From Thalassospira sp. MCCC 1A01428 (lineage in GTDB: Bacteria > Pseudomonadota > Alphaproteobacteria > Rhodospirillales > Thalassospiraceae), in contig NZ_JFJZ01000004.1 in assembly GCF_002115825.1 (NCBI RefSeq), positions 224,891 to 288,890 of the forward strand: DNA of 64,000 bases, given 5' to 3'. Made by a program: the position numbers and the translations under genes. Positions 44,563-54,375 of the stretch are shown here, piece after piece. Under the pieces are notes generated by a model, which worked only from the letters and a program-made list of their open reading frames with translations, searched no databases and was not told the origin of the DNA. Numbering within the stretch: the first letter of the stretch is position 1; each line of letters begins with the position of its first letter.

Positions 44563-44610
44563 GGTGGTTTTTCCTGCATCGTTTTATCGGGTTGACGGGG
44601 TATAGGGTGA

Positions 44611-45948
44611 TTATAGCGTTGTTGGGTCTGTAACCAGAATGGCGCGAAAGTCATTCACATTGGTAAGTGTCGGGCCGGTAATAATTTGGTCGCCCAGTGT
44701 TTCAAAAAAGCCGTGGCCGTTATTGTCGGCCAGCTGGTCCTTGATATTGATGTTTTTCTGTCGGGCACGGGCGATGGTGTCGGGTGTGATCATGGCACCG
44801 GCAATTTCTTCGATGCCGTCAATGCCGTCGGTGTCGCCCGCAATGGCATAAATGCCGGGTTGCCCGTTAAGGGTGTTTGCCAGTGCCATTAAAAATTCCA
44901 CATTGCGCCCGCCGCGCCCTTTCCCCCGGATGGTGACGGTTGTTTCACCCCCGGATAACAGGATGCACGGGGCTTGAAAAGGCTGGCCGTATTTTTGTAT
45001 TTGCCGCGCCATCCCTGCCATCACACGGGCCACATCGCGGGCTTCACCTTCGATGCTGTCACCCAGAATATGGGCCGTAATGCCCTGATCGGCACATATT
45101 TTTGCCGCTGCTTCCAGCGCCATTTGCGGGGTGGCGACCATATGGCAGGTGACATTGTGCAAACGGGCATCACCGGGTTTGATGGTTTCACCACCGCCAC
45201 TGCGCAATACGCTTAAAACCGACGGGGCAGCATTAATATTATAGTGCTGCAAAATTGCCAGTGCGTCATTGCAGGTGGTGGGGTCGGCGGTGGCCGGGCC
45301 GGATGCGATATCGAGAAAATTATCGCCGGGCACATCGGATATGGCATACATCATGACTGTTGCCGGATGGCAAAGGGCGGCCAGTTTGCCACCTTTGACC
45401 TGCGATATATGCCGCCTTACACAATTCATTTCGGAAATACTGGCACCCGATTTTAATAAATCGCGGTTCAAGGCCTGCTTGTCATCCAGGGTAATCGGTG
45501 CAATCGGGTTTACCAGCAAGGCTGATCCGCCGCCCGATATCAGGCAAATAACAAGGTCATCGGCAGACAGGTTTTGCACAGCATTGCAAATTTCGCGGGT
45601 GGCGGTAAGTCCGGCATCATCGGGCACCGGATGCGATGCCGACATAACGCGAATTTTACGGGTCGGAACTTCGTGGCCATAGCGCGTTACAACCACGCCG
45701 GACAAATCGGTTTGGTCGCCCCAATGTTGTTCAAGCGCGCTTGCCATTGCTGCAGCGGCCTTGCCTGCCCCAATGACAATGATTTTGCCATTTACGGGGG
45801 GTATTGGCAGGTGCGGGGGCAGGCAAAATACCGGGTCGGCTGCCTTGATGGCTGTTCGAAACAAAACGTCCAGAAAGTGACGAATCTCATCGGGGGATGA
45901 TAGGTCATAACCTGTTGTTTTTTCAGAAAAGTCAAAAGGCGGTGTCAT
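44611..45948 (-). CDS. ttuD: Glycerate 2-kinase (MOFRL family)
   Basis: The 445-aa protein is a class II glycerate kinase. It has an N-terminal Rossmann-like part (KIIVIGAGKAAAAMASALEQHW, LVICLISGGGSALLVNP). The C-terminal MOFRL domain has ILLSGGETTVTIRGKGRGGRNVEFLMALA and the Asp-rich AGDTDGIDGIEEIAG. It phosphorylates D-glycerate to 2-phosphoglycerate. Older records call such genes hydroxypyruvate reductase. Sitting between two tartrate dehydrogenases, it would take glycerate from tartrate decarboxylation into glycolysis. Confidence 0.9.
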   Translation of the reverse strand: MTPPFDFSEKTTGYDLSSPDEIRHFLDVLFRTAIKAADPVFCLPPHLPIPPVNGKIIVIGAGKAAAAMASALEQHWGDQTDLSGVVVTRYGHEVPTRKIRVMSASHPVPDDAGLTATREICNAVQNLSADDLVICLISGGGSALLVNPIAPITLDDKQALNRDLLKSGASISEMNCVRRHISQVKGGKLAALCHPATVMMYAISDVPGDNFLDIASGPATADPTTCNDALAILQHYNINAAPSVLSVLRSGGGETIKPGDARLHNVTCHMVATPQMALEAAAKICADQGITAHILGDSIEGEARDVARVMAGMARQIQKYGQPFQAPCILLSGGETTVTIRGKGRGGRNVEFLMALANTLNGQPGIYAIAGDTDGIDGIEEIAGAMITPDTIARARQKNINIKDQLADNNGHGFFETLGDQIITGPTLTNVNDFRAILVTDPTTL

Positions 45949-46004
45949 CGATATTCTGCCTGCGGTTTTGGCGGATTTCAGGTGCGGAGCCAGCTTGGAT
46001 GCGG

Positions 46005-47081
46005 TTAACTGTTATCGCCCATGATGGCGGCAATAACCGCGTCGGTCACCTCGCGCGTGGTGGCCTTGCCGCCCAGGTCGGGGCTGTGCAAATCGGGGTT
46101 GGCGGTAACGCGTTCAACTGCACGCATCAGCCGGTCAGCAGCCGCCTGTTCGCCCAGATGTTCCAGCATCATCACCGCGCTCCAGAATGTGGCGACGGGG
46201 TTTGCAATGCCCTTGCCGGTAATATCAAATGCCGATCCATGAATGGGTTCAAACATCGACGGAAACTTGCGTTCCGGGTTCAGGTTGGCGGTGGGGGCAA
46301 TGCCAAGCGACCCGGCCAATGCCGCGGCCAGATCAGATAAAATATCGGCATGCAGGTTGGTGGCAACGATGGTGTCAAGCGTGTCGGGTTTTAAGGTCAT
46401 GCGCATGGTCATGGCATCGACCAGCATTTTATCGCATTCGACATCGGGGTAATCGCGGGCCACTTCGGCGGCGATTTCGTCCCACATCACCATGCCGTTG
46501 CGCTGTGCATTGGATTTGGTCACCACGGTCAGTTTCTTGCGCGGGCGCGATTGCGCCAGATCGAAGGCAAATTTCATAATGCGGGTGACACCGGCGCGGG
46601 TAAAAATCGACACTTCGGTCGCGACTTCCTCGGGCAGGCCAACGTGTGAGCGCCCACCCTGACCGGCATATTCGCCTTCGGAATTTTCACGCACGATCAC
46701 CCAGTCCAGGTCGCCCTGTTTGACATTGCGAAGCGGGCTTTGAATGCCTGGCAAGATCCGGGTCGGGCGGACATTGGCATACTGGTCAAACGGCTGACAA
46801 ATCGCCAGGCGCAGGCCCCATAATGTGACATGGTCGGGCACATCGGGCGCGCCGACAGCCCCAAAATAAATCGCATCGTGACCGGCAATCTGGTCGCGGC
46901 CATTGGCGGGCATCATGATGCCGTGTTGTTTGTAGTAATCCGACCCCCAATCGAAATGGTCGAACGATACGCCAAACTTGCCATCGCGCTTGGCCAGAGT
47001 GGTTAAAACCTCGATCCCGGCCGCAATAACCTCTTTGCCGATCCCGTCGCCGGGGATGGCAGCGATACGATAATTCTTCAT
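46005..47081 (-). CDS. Tartrate dehydrogenase/decarboxylase, paralogue A
   Basis: This second 358-aa TtuC-type enzyme begins RIAAIPGDGIGKEVIAAG. It has YANVRPTRILPGIQSPL, VIVRENSEGEYAGQGG, NLHADILSDLAAALAGSLGIAP and FEPIHGSAFDITGKGIANP. It is clearly diverged from paralogue B in the same operon: the active-site neighbourhood reads GEYAGQGG rather than GEYSSVGG. It may handle a different tartrate isomer or D-malate. It lies 50 bases after the tricarboxylate permease gene. Confidence 0.9.
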   Translation of the reverse strand: MKNYRIAAIPGDGIGKEVIAAGIEVLTTLAKRDGKFGVSFDHFDWGSDYYKQHGIMMPANGRDQIAGHDAIYFGAVGAPDVPDHVTLWGLRLAICQPFDQYANVRPTRILPGIQSPLRNVKQGDLDWVIVRENSEGEYAGQGGRSHVGLPEEVATEVSIFTRAGVTRIMKFAFDLAQSRPRKKLTVVTKSNAQRNGMVMWDEIAAEVARDYPDVECDKMLVDAMTMRMTLKPDTLDTIVATNLHADILSDLAAALAGSLGIAPTANLNPERKFPSMFEPIHGSAFDITGKGIANPVATFWSAVMMLEHLGEQAAADRLMRAVERVTANPDLHSPDLGGKATTREVTDAVIAAIMGDNS

Positions 47082-47131
47082 ATTCAGTCTCTTGTGTTTG
47101 CTGTGTTTCGGTTTTTACGGTCTGCTGGTGC

Positions 47132-49168
47132 CTAGAACAAAATTCCCTGTGGCATACGGATCAGCAGGATTTCAGCCATCAGGAAATACATTGCACTGAC
47201 AATGATGCCTCCTGATAGCAGGTGAAGGATGATGGATCTGGCCGGCAGGCCGTCATAGTTGGAGATCGCGATAAGCGCGAAAAACGCAAGGATGCCGGCA
47301 GCGAGAAACCCGATTAACGGAATGGCCGCAATCCAGATACCCATGGCAACGACAAGGCCAATGCGACGTGGTGTGGATTCGGTATTGCTGGCAGGATCAG
47401 ACGTTTTAGGGCCACTTTTGCGCAAAATATTGATGCCGACAAAAAGGATGGCAAAAACAAGCAATACCGAGGCAATGGTGGTGGGAAAAACCGACCCCAT
47501 TGGTGTCATGGCCGGTGTTTGGCCGAGCGCCCAGGCACAGATTACGATCAGTATCAGGGCAATAACGGTACCGGGCATATCGCGCGGCTGGCTGAGCAAG
47601 CCGGTTTTCGGAATGGTGGCCGATGCTTTTGCATCACCCATGATATCCATCTCGGGGTTTTCTGCGGCCTGTTTTGCAAGGTCTCGGTTTTTCTTGTGAT
47701 GTGCGTAAAATGGAAACAGCAGGGTAAAGGCGGCAAGGGCGATGATACCAACGCTGATCGGGCGGGCAAAGAACATGCCCGGAATGTCGCCGCGTGCATT
47801 GCCGATCAGATAGGATTGTACAAAGCCCTGTTCGGCGATCTGGCCCAGAACAAGCCCCAAAACGATGGGGGACGGGGCAAAACCGCAGCGGTTCAAAATC
47901 CATCCGGCAATGCCCAGCCCAAACATCATTTGCACATCATGGATGTTGCTGTGAATGGCAAAGCTGCCAATGATGGTCAGGAAGGCAATGGTCGGCACCA
48001 GCATGGTTTTGGGAATGGATGCGATGGACTTATAAGCATAGCGTCCAATCAGCAAACCGGCCGGCAACATCAAAATCGTTGCAATCAGAAGCCCGAAAAT
48101 GAAGGTGTAAACAATTTCGCCCTGCTGGGTGAAAAGCGTTGGCCCGATTTTGATGCCCTGAACCAGAAGGGCGCCAAGGATAATGGCATCGGGTGGCGTA
48201 CCGGGAATACCCAAAACCAAAGTCGGAATAAAGCCGCCGCCAACGGTGGCGTTATTGGCTGTTTCAGTGGCGATAACGCCGTCGGGTGCGCCTTTGCCAA
48301 ACCGTTCGGGATGTTTGGAAGAACGGCGCGCCTCGGAATAGGAAACCAGCCCGGCCACCGACCCGCCCGCACCGGGCAGAACGCCAATGACGGTACCTAA
48401 AACTGCGCTGCGGATAACATTAAATTTGCTGTGCCAGGCAATGCCAAAGGCTTCGGCCAGGCGGATGCCACGATTACCGGCTTCAACCTTTAAATGCGGG
48501 TCACGGGTGGCAACCAGATCAATCAGAACCGGGATGCAGTAAAGGCCGATCAAGGCGGAAACAATATCAAAGCCGCCCAGCAGGATCTGACTGTTCATGG
48601 TAAAGCGCAGATCGCCGCCAACAACGGCAACCCCGACCATGGCCAGCATCAGGCCCAGGCAGCCGCCCATAAGGCCCTTTAGGGTATTGCCAACCGACAG
48701 GGCGGAAATAAGCGTAAGGCCGAACATGGCCAGCCAGAAATATTCGGGCGGGCCAAAGGCCAGCGCGATTTTGGCCAGCGGTGGCGATAACAGCAGCAGA
48801 AACACACCCCCGACAAGACCGCCAAAGACAGAAGATAGCGTTGCCAGTGTTACTGCGAGGCTGCCATCGCCACGTTTGGCCATCGGGAACCCGTCAAAGG
48901 TTGTGGCAATTGCCGACGGGGTGCCTGGTGTATTGACCAGAATGGCGGCAAAGGCACCGCCATAAATGGCACCGGTATAGATTGCCCCCAGGGCAATCAG
49001 GCCGGTGGCAGGATCCATGGTAAATGTAAACGGGACCAGAACGGCCACCGCCATGGTGGCAGATAAACCCGGCAATGCGCCAATGACAGTGCCCAGAATA
49101 ACGCCCCCTAGCGCCATAAGAATATTGAGCGGCGTTAGCGCGCTTAACAAATAGCCAAGCAATTCCAT
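47132..49168 (-). CDS. Fused TctA-TctB tripartite tricarboxylate transporter permease
   Basis: The 678-aa membrane protein combines two subunits. Residues about 1-500 are TctA, with ALPGLSATMAVAVLVPFTF near 35, YTGAIYGGAFAAILVNTPGTPSAIATTFDG near 65 and LPGAGGSVAGLVSYSEA. Residues about 525-678 are a four-helix TctB-like domain (MPGTVIALILIVICAWALG, IGFLAAGILAFFALIAISNYDG). These are usually separate genes, so this is a natural fusion. It works with the TctC protein upstream. Gene context points to tartrate or a related dicarboxylate as cargo. Confidence 0.9.
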   Translation of the reverse strand: MELLGYLLSALTPLNILMALGGVILGTVIGALPGLSATMAVAVLVPFTFTMDPATGLIALGAIYTGAIYGGAFAAILVNTPGTPSAIATTFDGFPMAKRGDGSLAVTLATLSSVFGGLVGGVFLLLLSPPLAKIALAFGPPEYFWLAMFGLTLISALSVGNTLKGLMGGCLGLMLAMVGVAVVGGDLRFTMNSQILLGGFDIVSALIGLYCIPVLIDLVATRDPHLKVEAGNRGIRLAEAFGIAWHSKFNVIRSAVLGTVIGVLPGAGGSVAGLVSYSEARRSSKHPERFGKGAPDGVIATETANNATVGGGFIPTLVLGIPGTPPDAIILGALLVQGIKIGPTLFTQQGEIVYTFIFGLLIATILMLPAGLLIGRYAYKSIASIPKTMLVPTIAFLTIIGSFAIHSNIHDVQMMFGLGIAGWILNRCGFAPSPIVLGLVLGQIAEQGFVQSYLIGNARGDIPGMFFARPISVGIIALAAFTLLFPFYAHHKKNRDLAKQAAENPEMDIMGDAKASATIPKTGLLSQPRDMPGTVIALILIVICAWALGQTPAMTPMGSVFPTTIASVLLVFAILFVGINILRKSGPKTSDPASNTESTPRRIGLVVAMGIWIAAIPLIGFLAAGILAFFALIAISNYDGLPARSIILHLLSGGIIVSAMYFLMAEILLIRMPQGILF

Positions 49169-49201
49169 GGTGGTAATCCTCCCTGATCCCGTTTCTTGTT
49201 T

Positions 49202-50149
49202 TTAGCGGTTAGCGATGCCGAGCTTTTCGCCAATTGCGCGGTATTCTTTTTTCTTTTGCGCAACAAAATCAGCCATTTTGCTATAGGGAACGTCGGTCAG
49301 AACAAAACCGGCATCTTCCATCTTTTTGATGAATTCCGGGTTTTTGTTAATTTCGCTGATAATATCGGAAAGTTTTTTACGGATATCTTCCGGGGTGGAT
49401 TTGGGCACCGCAACACCACGATACGCCCCGCCAACCAAGTCGAACCCCAGTTCCTTGAAGGTCGGAACATCGGGGAATGCCTTCACCCGTTCTTCGGACG
49501 CAACAGCCAGCATCCGCATGCCATCGCCGTTATTCACACCGGATGTGACATAGTTAAAACCAGCGGTAACCTGGCTGCCCAAAATGGCGGTAACTGCCGG
49601 GCCGGTGCCGCTAAACGGAATGTAGGTGGTGGTAATGCCGGCAAGTTCGTCAAACTGGGTTTGGCCGATCTGGTTGGCAGAATTGGAACCCGAACCACTG
49701 AAGGTGACAACACCGGGGTTGGCCTTGGCATAGTCGATCAGCTGTTGCAGGTTTTGAAATTCGCTGTCTTTGGGCACGAACAGGGCGTTCGGTGTGTAGT
49801 GAAAATAGTTCACAGCCACCAGATCGTCGGTTTCATAGCCGACATCTTTTTCCATCGGCTGCAAAACCGTATGCGGCAGGTTGATCCCCATCAGGGTGTA
49901 GCCATCATCCTCCATGGAATTAAGTTGTGACCAGGCCTGGGCGCCGCCGGCACCGGCCATATACTGGATCACCATTTGCTGGCCGGTAATTTTTTCAAAA
50001 TAGGGTTGTTGAAAACGTGCCGACACATCGGATTCACCGCCAGCATTGAACGGTAAAATCAGGTTAACCGTTTTTTCCGGGTATTCGGCAAAGGCCGGGC
50101 CTGAAATCAGGGTCGCGGCAAAGGCTGCTGCTAACGCAAGCTTACGCAT
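49202..50149 (-). CDS. TctC-type tripartite tricarboxylate transporter binding protein
   Basis: The 315-aa protein starts with a Sec signal peptide (LALAAAFAATLISGPAFA). It then has the Bug/TctC fold (YPEKTVNLILPFNAGGESDVSARFQQPYFEKITGQQ). FSGSGSNSANQIGQTQFDELAG and VPFKELGF-like DVPTFKELGFDLVGGAYRGVAVP follow, all typical. It captures carboxylates in the periplasm for the fused permease 33 bases downstream. It is the first gene of the operon and divergent to a LysR gene. Confidence 0.92.
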   Translation of the reverse strand: MRKLALAAAFAATLISGPAFAEYPEKTVNLILPFNAGGESDVSARFQQPYFEKITGQQMVIQYMAGAGGAQAWSQLNSMEDDGYTLMGINLPHTVLQPMEKDVGYETDDLVAVNYFHYTPNALFVPKDSEFQNLQQLIDYAKANPGVVTFSGSGSNSANQIGQTQFDELAGITTTYIPFSGTGPAVTAILGSQVTAGFNYVTSGVNNGDGMRMLAVASEERVKAFPDVPTFKELGFDLVGGAYRGVAVPKSTPEDIRKKLSDIISEINKNPEFIKKMEDAGFVLTDVPYSKMADFVAQKKKEYRAIGEKLGIANR

Positions 50150-50164
50150 TGGTATTCCTCCCGT

Positions 50165-50199
50165 ATGTTAACATCCACACGACCTGTCATTATTGACAG
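50165..50199. promoter_or_regulatory. Two palindromes upstream of the tctC gene
   Basis: ATGTTAACAT (50165-50174) is a perfect ten-base palindrome 16 bases before the start codon. CTGTCA (50184-50189) and TGACAG (50194-50199) form a second inverted repeat with a four-base centre. They lie in the 260-base divergent gap to the LysR gene and are candidate operators. Confidence 0.45.
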
Positions 50200-50409
50200 C
50201 ATCGGTGCCGAAACCGGGCAAGGCATTGTTATTATTGGCGATACCCGGTTGTCGGATTTGTCGTCAGCCCGTTTCACATACCGCACAATCCGGTCGGTAG
50301 GACGCCGGCGGGGGCTTTTAAACTGCAAAGCGGACAATCGAAGTGTAGATTTATTATTCGTTTAGTATAATTTCTGAATTTGCATTTCATTATGTCGTCA
50401 GGGTTAATA

Positions 50410-51324
50410 ATGTCGTCGGACAGTGATTTGGGTTTTTTCGTGTTGCTGGCGCGCAAGGGCAATTTGTCGGCCGCAGCACTTGAGCTGAACCTGTCGCCAC
50501 CCGCCGTGAGCAAACGGCTGGCAAAACTGGAAGACCGGCTGGGGGTGCGGTTAATGAACCGCACGACGCGCCGTATCAGCCTGACCAGCGAAGGCGAGGC
50601 TTATTTTCAAAGCGCGATTAAAATCATGCGCGACATCGAGGAGTTGGAGCAGCGCGTGGCAACCGCACGCGAAAACCCCAAGGGCCTGTTGCGCGTGAAT
50701 GCGACCTTTGGTTTCGGGCGTGAGTATCTTGCCCCGGTCGTTTCGGAATTTTCGCATCTTTATCCCGAAGTCGAGGTGCAACTGGTGTTAAGTGACGCAC
50801 CGATCAATCTGGTCGAGGAGGGGTTTGATATTGGCATCTGGTTTGGCGGCTTGCCCAATTCACGGCTGCGCGCCCGCAAATTGCAGGATAACCGGCGTTT
50901 TTTATGTGCTGCACCATCCTATCTGGCACGGCATGGAACGCCGCGCACCCTGGCCGATTTGAACGAACATAACTGCATTATCCTGCGCCAGGATAATGCC
51001 AGTTATGACCTGTGGCGCCTGCAGCGCGGCCAATATTCCGAAACCGTGCGTGTGCATGGCACGCTTAGCAGTAACGATGGTGAAATTGCCCTGAAATGGG
51101 TGCTTGATGGGCATGGCATTATGTTGCGATCCGAATGGGATATTGCCCGCCATGTGGATGCCAGCCGTTTGCGGCTGGTCTTGCCGCAATATGCGCAGGT
51201 TGATGCCGATATTTATGCCGTTTACCCGGAAAAGCACAATGTATCCGCCAAGGTTCGTATTTTTATCGATTATTTGCACAGGGAATTACAGGCCGCCCAA
51301 ACGGGGAAAAAGGATTTATCCTAG
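50410..51324 (+). CDS. LysR-type regulator, likely of the tartrate operon
   Basis: From ATG 50410 the protein is 304 aa; AGGG lies nine bases upstream. TTG 50380 and ATG 50392 are alternatives. The helix-turn-helix covers residues about 4-58 (GFFVLLARKGNLSAAALELNLSPPAVSKRLAKLEDRLGV). The effector domain contains RVNATFGFGREYLAPVVSEF, characteristic of the CrgA-like group. It is divergent to the tctC-tctAB operon, so control of tartrate uptake is the natural inference. It is convergent with the SSS-type kinase. Confidence 0.9.
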   Translation: MSSDSDLGFFVLLARKGNLSAAALELNLSPPAVSKRLAKLEDRLGVRLMNRTTRRISLTSEGEAYFQSAIKIMRDIEELEQRVATARENPKGLLRVNATFGFGREYLAPVVSEFSHLYPEVEVQLVLSDAPINLVEEGFDIGIWFGGLPNSRLRARKLQDNRRFLCAAPSYLARHGTPRTLADLNEHNCIILRQDNASYDLWRLQRGQYSETVRVHGTLSSNDGEIALKWVLDGHGIMLRSEWDIARHVDASRLRLVLPQYAQVDADIYAVYPEKHNVSAKVRIFIDYLHRELQAAQTGKKDLS

Positions 51325-51377
51325 AAGCTGCAAGTCGTTGTTTTATGTCGGATTACATGTTTTGGGCGAACAGGCTG

Positions 51378-54122
51378 TTACTGCGCTGCATTGGCACCGG
51401 GCTGTGCTACGGGGATAAAGATGTGGAAGGTAGCACCTTGTCCCGGTTTGCTTTCCACCCAAATTCGGCCATGGCAATGCTCGATCACGTGTTTTGAAAT
51501 GGCAAGGCCTAAACCGGAGCCCGACGGGCGTGGTTTGTCGCCGGGATATTTGCCGCCCCGGGCAAATTTGTTAAAAATCAGTTGGGCTTCGTCACTGGCA
51601 ATACCGGCACCGTTATCGGAAATGGAAACAAGGTATCCGTCTTTATGTGTGGCCCCGCGCACAAAGACTTCGGGTTTTTCCGGGTTGGCAAACTTTGCCG
51701 CGTTGGACAACAGGTTGATAAAAACCTGTGTTAACCGGTCACGATCAACAAACAGATGGACAGTATCCCCGCCAATATCGACCCGTAATTTGGCGTTGCG
51801 GCTGTTAAACAAACCTTCAAGGGCATCTATCGTTTCACGCAAAACGGCTTTTGGGTCGACATCGCGGGGTTGCCAGTCTGAATGGCCGGCTTCAAGGCGG
51901 GCCAGGTCCAGGTGGTCGTCAATCAGGCGGGTTAAACGTTCACTTTCGCGGACAATAACGTTTAAAAACCGTTCGGTACGTTCGGCTTCCAGTTCGGGGG
52001 TATCGACCAGAATTTCAGAAAAAGACCGGATCGAGGTAAGCGGGGTGCGAAATTCGTGGCTGACCATGGTTAAAAATTCGTCCTTCAGGCGATCAAGTTC
52101 CTGAAGGCGGTCATTGGCGGCCCGCAATTCGGCAGCGGCGCGTTCCAGTTCGCGCGATTTTTGTTCAAGTCGCTGGGAATGCTCGATCACGTGCGAGGTT
52201 TCTTCGAGAATTTCCAGCACTTCATCCAGGCTGACCATTTCGCCCTTGGCAACAGATGATACCATCACCCGTGCCGATGCCGCCCCGATGGAGCCTGCCA
52301 GCAACCGTTCGCTAAAGGCGATCATATCGGCGTTGGCTTCGCCTTTGCCCCGCCAGGCGGTATGGCGCGATGTGCCATAATCGCGAAAGGCATGAAAGGC
52401 GCGTTCGCGGCCCAAAAACCGTTCGACCAGTTCGTAAAGGTCATCAATGGTTGCCGAAGACCGCCAGATCACGGTTTCGCCGCCCTTGCGCGAAAAGGCA
52501 TCGACAAACAGGGTCGCCTGTATGCGTTCCAGCCCGCCTTGACTGGTAAACAGGCTAACCACAATAAAACACCCGGCATTGAGCGCGATTGACCAGATCA
52601 AAGCGTGGGTCAGCGGGGCAAAATGATCCAGGCCAAACAGGGCTTCGGGCCTTAGCCACGGGTGACCAAAGGCCCCTTCGGTAATCAGTTTAGGGTCGAT
52701 CCAGCCGGAATCGGCAAAGGATGGCAGTAAAAGCGTATAGGCCCAAATGGCAAACCCGGCGACCAGCCCGGTAAGCGCGCCGGTTTTGGTGCCGCCTTTC
52801 CAAAACAGCCCGCCCACCATAATGGGAACGAATTGGGCGGTGGCGGCAAAGGATATCAGGCCGATTTCGGCCAAGGCATCACCCGCCCCGGCAGATCGGT
52901 AATAGATATAACCCATAAAGACCACCAGCACGATCGATGCCCGGCGGATGAACAATAATAGTCCGGTTAAATCGCCCCGTTCGGTAAGGCGCAGCCAGCG
53001 CAAACGCAGCAAGGCAGGAATGACCAGATCGTTACACACCATGGTTGAAAGGGCGATGGCGGCCACAATAACCATGCTGGTACTGGCCGATAACCCGCCG
53101 ACATAGGCAATCAGGGCCAAAAATGATTGCCCCTGTGACAGGGGGACGGATAACACAAAAAAGTCCGGGTCGGCCCAGTCGGGAAGCACACCCATACCGG
53201 CCAGCGCAATAGGCAAAACAAACAGGTTCATCAGCAGCAAATAGGCCGGAAAAGCCCAGGATGCGGTGGCAAGGTGGCGTTCATCAACGTTTTCGACCAC
53301 GATCACCTGAAATTGCCGTGGCAGGGTTAACACTGCCGCCATTGACAGGGCTATTAAGGTAAACCAGCGTGTGCCGCTTTCGGGTTGCAGTTTTAAAAGG
53401 CCTGCCGTCCGTGGGGTCAGGGCTGCCTGATGAAACAAATCGCCCAGCCCGGAAAACATGAAAAAACACACAAATATGCCCACGGACAGCAAGGCAAACA
53501 GTTTGACCAGGCTTTCAAAGGCAATGGCAGCAACCATGCCTTCGTGGTGTTCGTCGGCATCAATAAAGCGGGTGCCAAACAAAATGCCAAACAGGGCCAG
53601 GCCGGTAGCGGCCCAAAACCCGCTATCGGCAAAAATATGCGATGTGGAAACAAATGGCTGCGATACCGAACTTCCCCACACGGTCAGCACGGTGTAGCTG
53701 GTCGCAACGGCTTTTAATTGCAGGGCAATATAGGGGGTGGTGCCAATAACGGCGATCAATGTCACCAGAACCGAAAGCTGCGTACTTTTGCCATAACGCG
53801 ATGAAATGAAATCGGCGATAGAGGTGATGCGGTGTGCCTTGGAAATGCGCAGCATTTTACGCAGTAAAAACCACCAGCCCAGAAATATTACGGTCGGCCC
53901 CAGATAAATGGTCAGATATTCCAGCCCGTTACGGGCGGCGGACCCGACCGCGCCATAAAAGGTCCAGCTGGTGCAATAAACGGCAATCGACAGGGTATAG
54001 ACCGTGGGGTTGCGCACCCACGACCGCCCGGCGCGCGCCCGTTTGTCGCCCCACCATGCAATCGTATAAAGCAGGCCGACATAAATCAGCGAAACGGCAA
54101 TCACGACTTCGGAAGACAGCAT
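51378..54122 (-). CDS. SSS-transporter-type sensor histidine kinase
   Basis: The 914-aa protein begins with a sodium/solute symporter-like domain of about 13 helices (residues about 1-545; YCTSWTFYGAVGSAARNGLEYLTIYLGP, GGLSASTSMVIVAAIALSTMVCNDL). A cytoplasmic linker and coiled coil (about 555-670) lead to HisKA with His689 (MVSHEFRTPLTSI). The HATPase domain has NLLSNAAKF, DNGAGI and GSGLGLAISKHV. It has no attached receiver; a lone receiver is encoded two genes upstream in the same operon. The fold resembles CbrA-like transporter kinases. Its signal is unknown; the linked ScfR regulator suggests short-chain carboxylates. Confidence 0.92.
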   Translation of the reverse strand: MLSSEVVIAVSLIYVGLLYTIAWWGDKRARAGRSWVRNPTVYTLSIAVYCTSWTFYGAVGSAARNGLEYLTIYLGPTVIFLGWWFLLRKMLRISKAHRITSIADFISSRYGKSTQLSVLVTLIAVIGTTPYIALQLKAVATSYTVLTVWGSSVSQPFVSTSHIFADSGFWAATGLALFGILFGTRFIDADEHHEGMVAAIAFESLVKLFALLSVGIFVCFFMFSGLGDLFHQAALTPRTAGLLKLQPESGTRWFTLIALSMAAVLTLPRQFQVIVVENVDERHLATASWAFPAYLLLMNLFVLPIALAGMGVLPDWADPDFFVLSVPLSQGQSFLALIAYVGGLSASTSMVIVAAIALSTMVCNDLVIPALLRLRWLRLTERGDLTGLLLFIRRASIVLVVFMGYIYYRSAGAGDALAEIGLISFAATAQFVPIMVGGLFWKGGTKTGALTGLVAGFAIWAYTLLLPSFADSGWIDPKLITEGAFGHPWLRPEALFGLDHFAPLTHALIWSIALNAGCFIVVSLFTSQGGLERIQATLFVDAFSRKGGETVIWRSSATIDDLYELVERFLGRERAFHAFRDYGTSRHTAWRGKGEANADMIAFSERLLAGSIGAASARVMVSSVAKGEMVSLDEVLEILEETSHVIEHSQRLEQKSRELERAAAELRAANDRLQELDRLKDEFLTMVSHEFRTPLTSIRSFSEILVDTPELEAERTERFLNVIVRESERLTRLIDDHLDLARLEAGHSDWQPRDVDPKAVLRETIDALEGLFNSRNAKLRVDIGGDTVHLFVDRDRLTQVFINLLSNAAKFANPEKPEVFVRGATHKDGYLVSISDNGAGIASDEAQLIFNKFARGGKYPGDKPRPSGSGLGLAISKHVIEHCHGRIWVESKPGQGATFHIFIPVAQPGANAAQ

Positions 54123-54125
54123 TGG

Positions 54126-54350
54126 TTATATGTCCTCCGCCGGTTGCGCGCTTTGGCGCAATTTGCGTGTAATCCAGGCGCACAGGGCAATGAAAAAAGC
54201 CCAGCCGGCAAAGAAATAAACAAACAGCACCGGCAGGCCAAAAAGGGTGCCATCCAGCGAAAAAATGCCCACCAGCGGCGGCACCCATGCCAAAAAGGCA
54301 GTCAGGGCCAGCACAAGGGCACGTTCGGTCAGTTTTGCCGGTGGGGTCAT
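54126..54350 (-). CDS. Small two-helix membrane protein, DUF3311-like
   Basis: The 74-aa protein has two hydrophobic helices (LVLALTAFLAWVPPLVGIF and PVLFVYFFAGWAFFIALCAW) joined by a short polar turn with LDGTLFGLP. It ends in a charged tail. Small proteins of this kind are often encoded directly before SSS symporters, and here it is three bases before the SSS-type kinase. The same pairing for a kinase suggests it assembles with the transporter-like sensor. Confidence 0.75.
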   Translation of the reverse strand: MTPPAKLTERALVLALTAFLAWVPPLVGIFSLDGTLFGLPVLFVYFFAGWAFFIALCAWITRKLRQSAQPAEDI

Positions 54351-54375
54351 GGCGGGTGCTGCCTTTGTTTACCGC

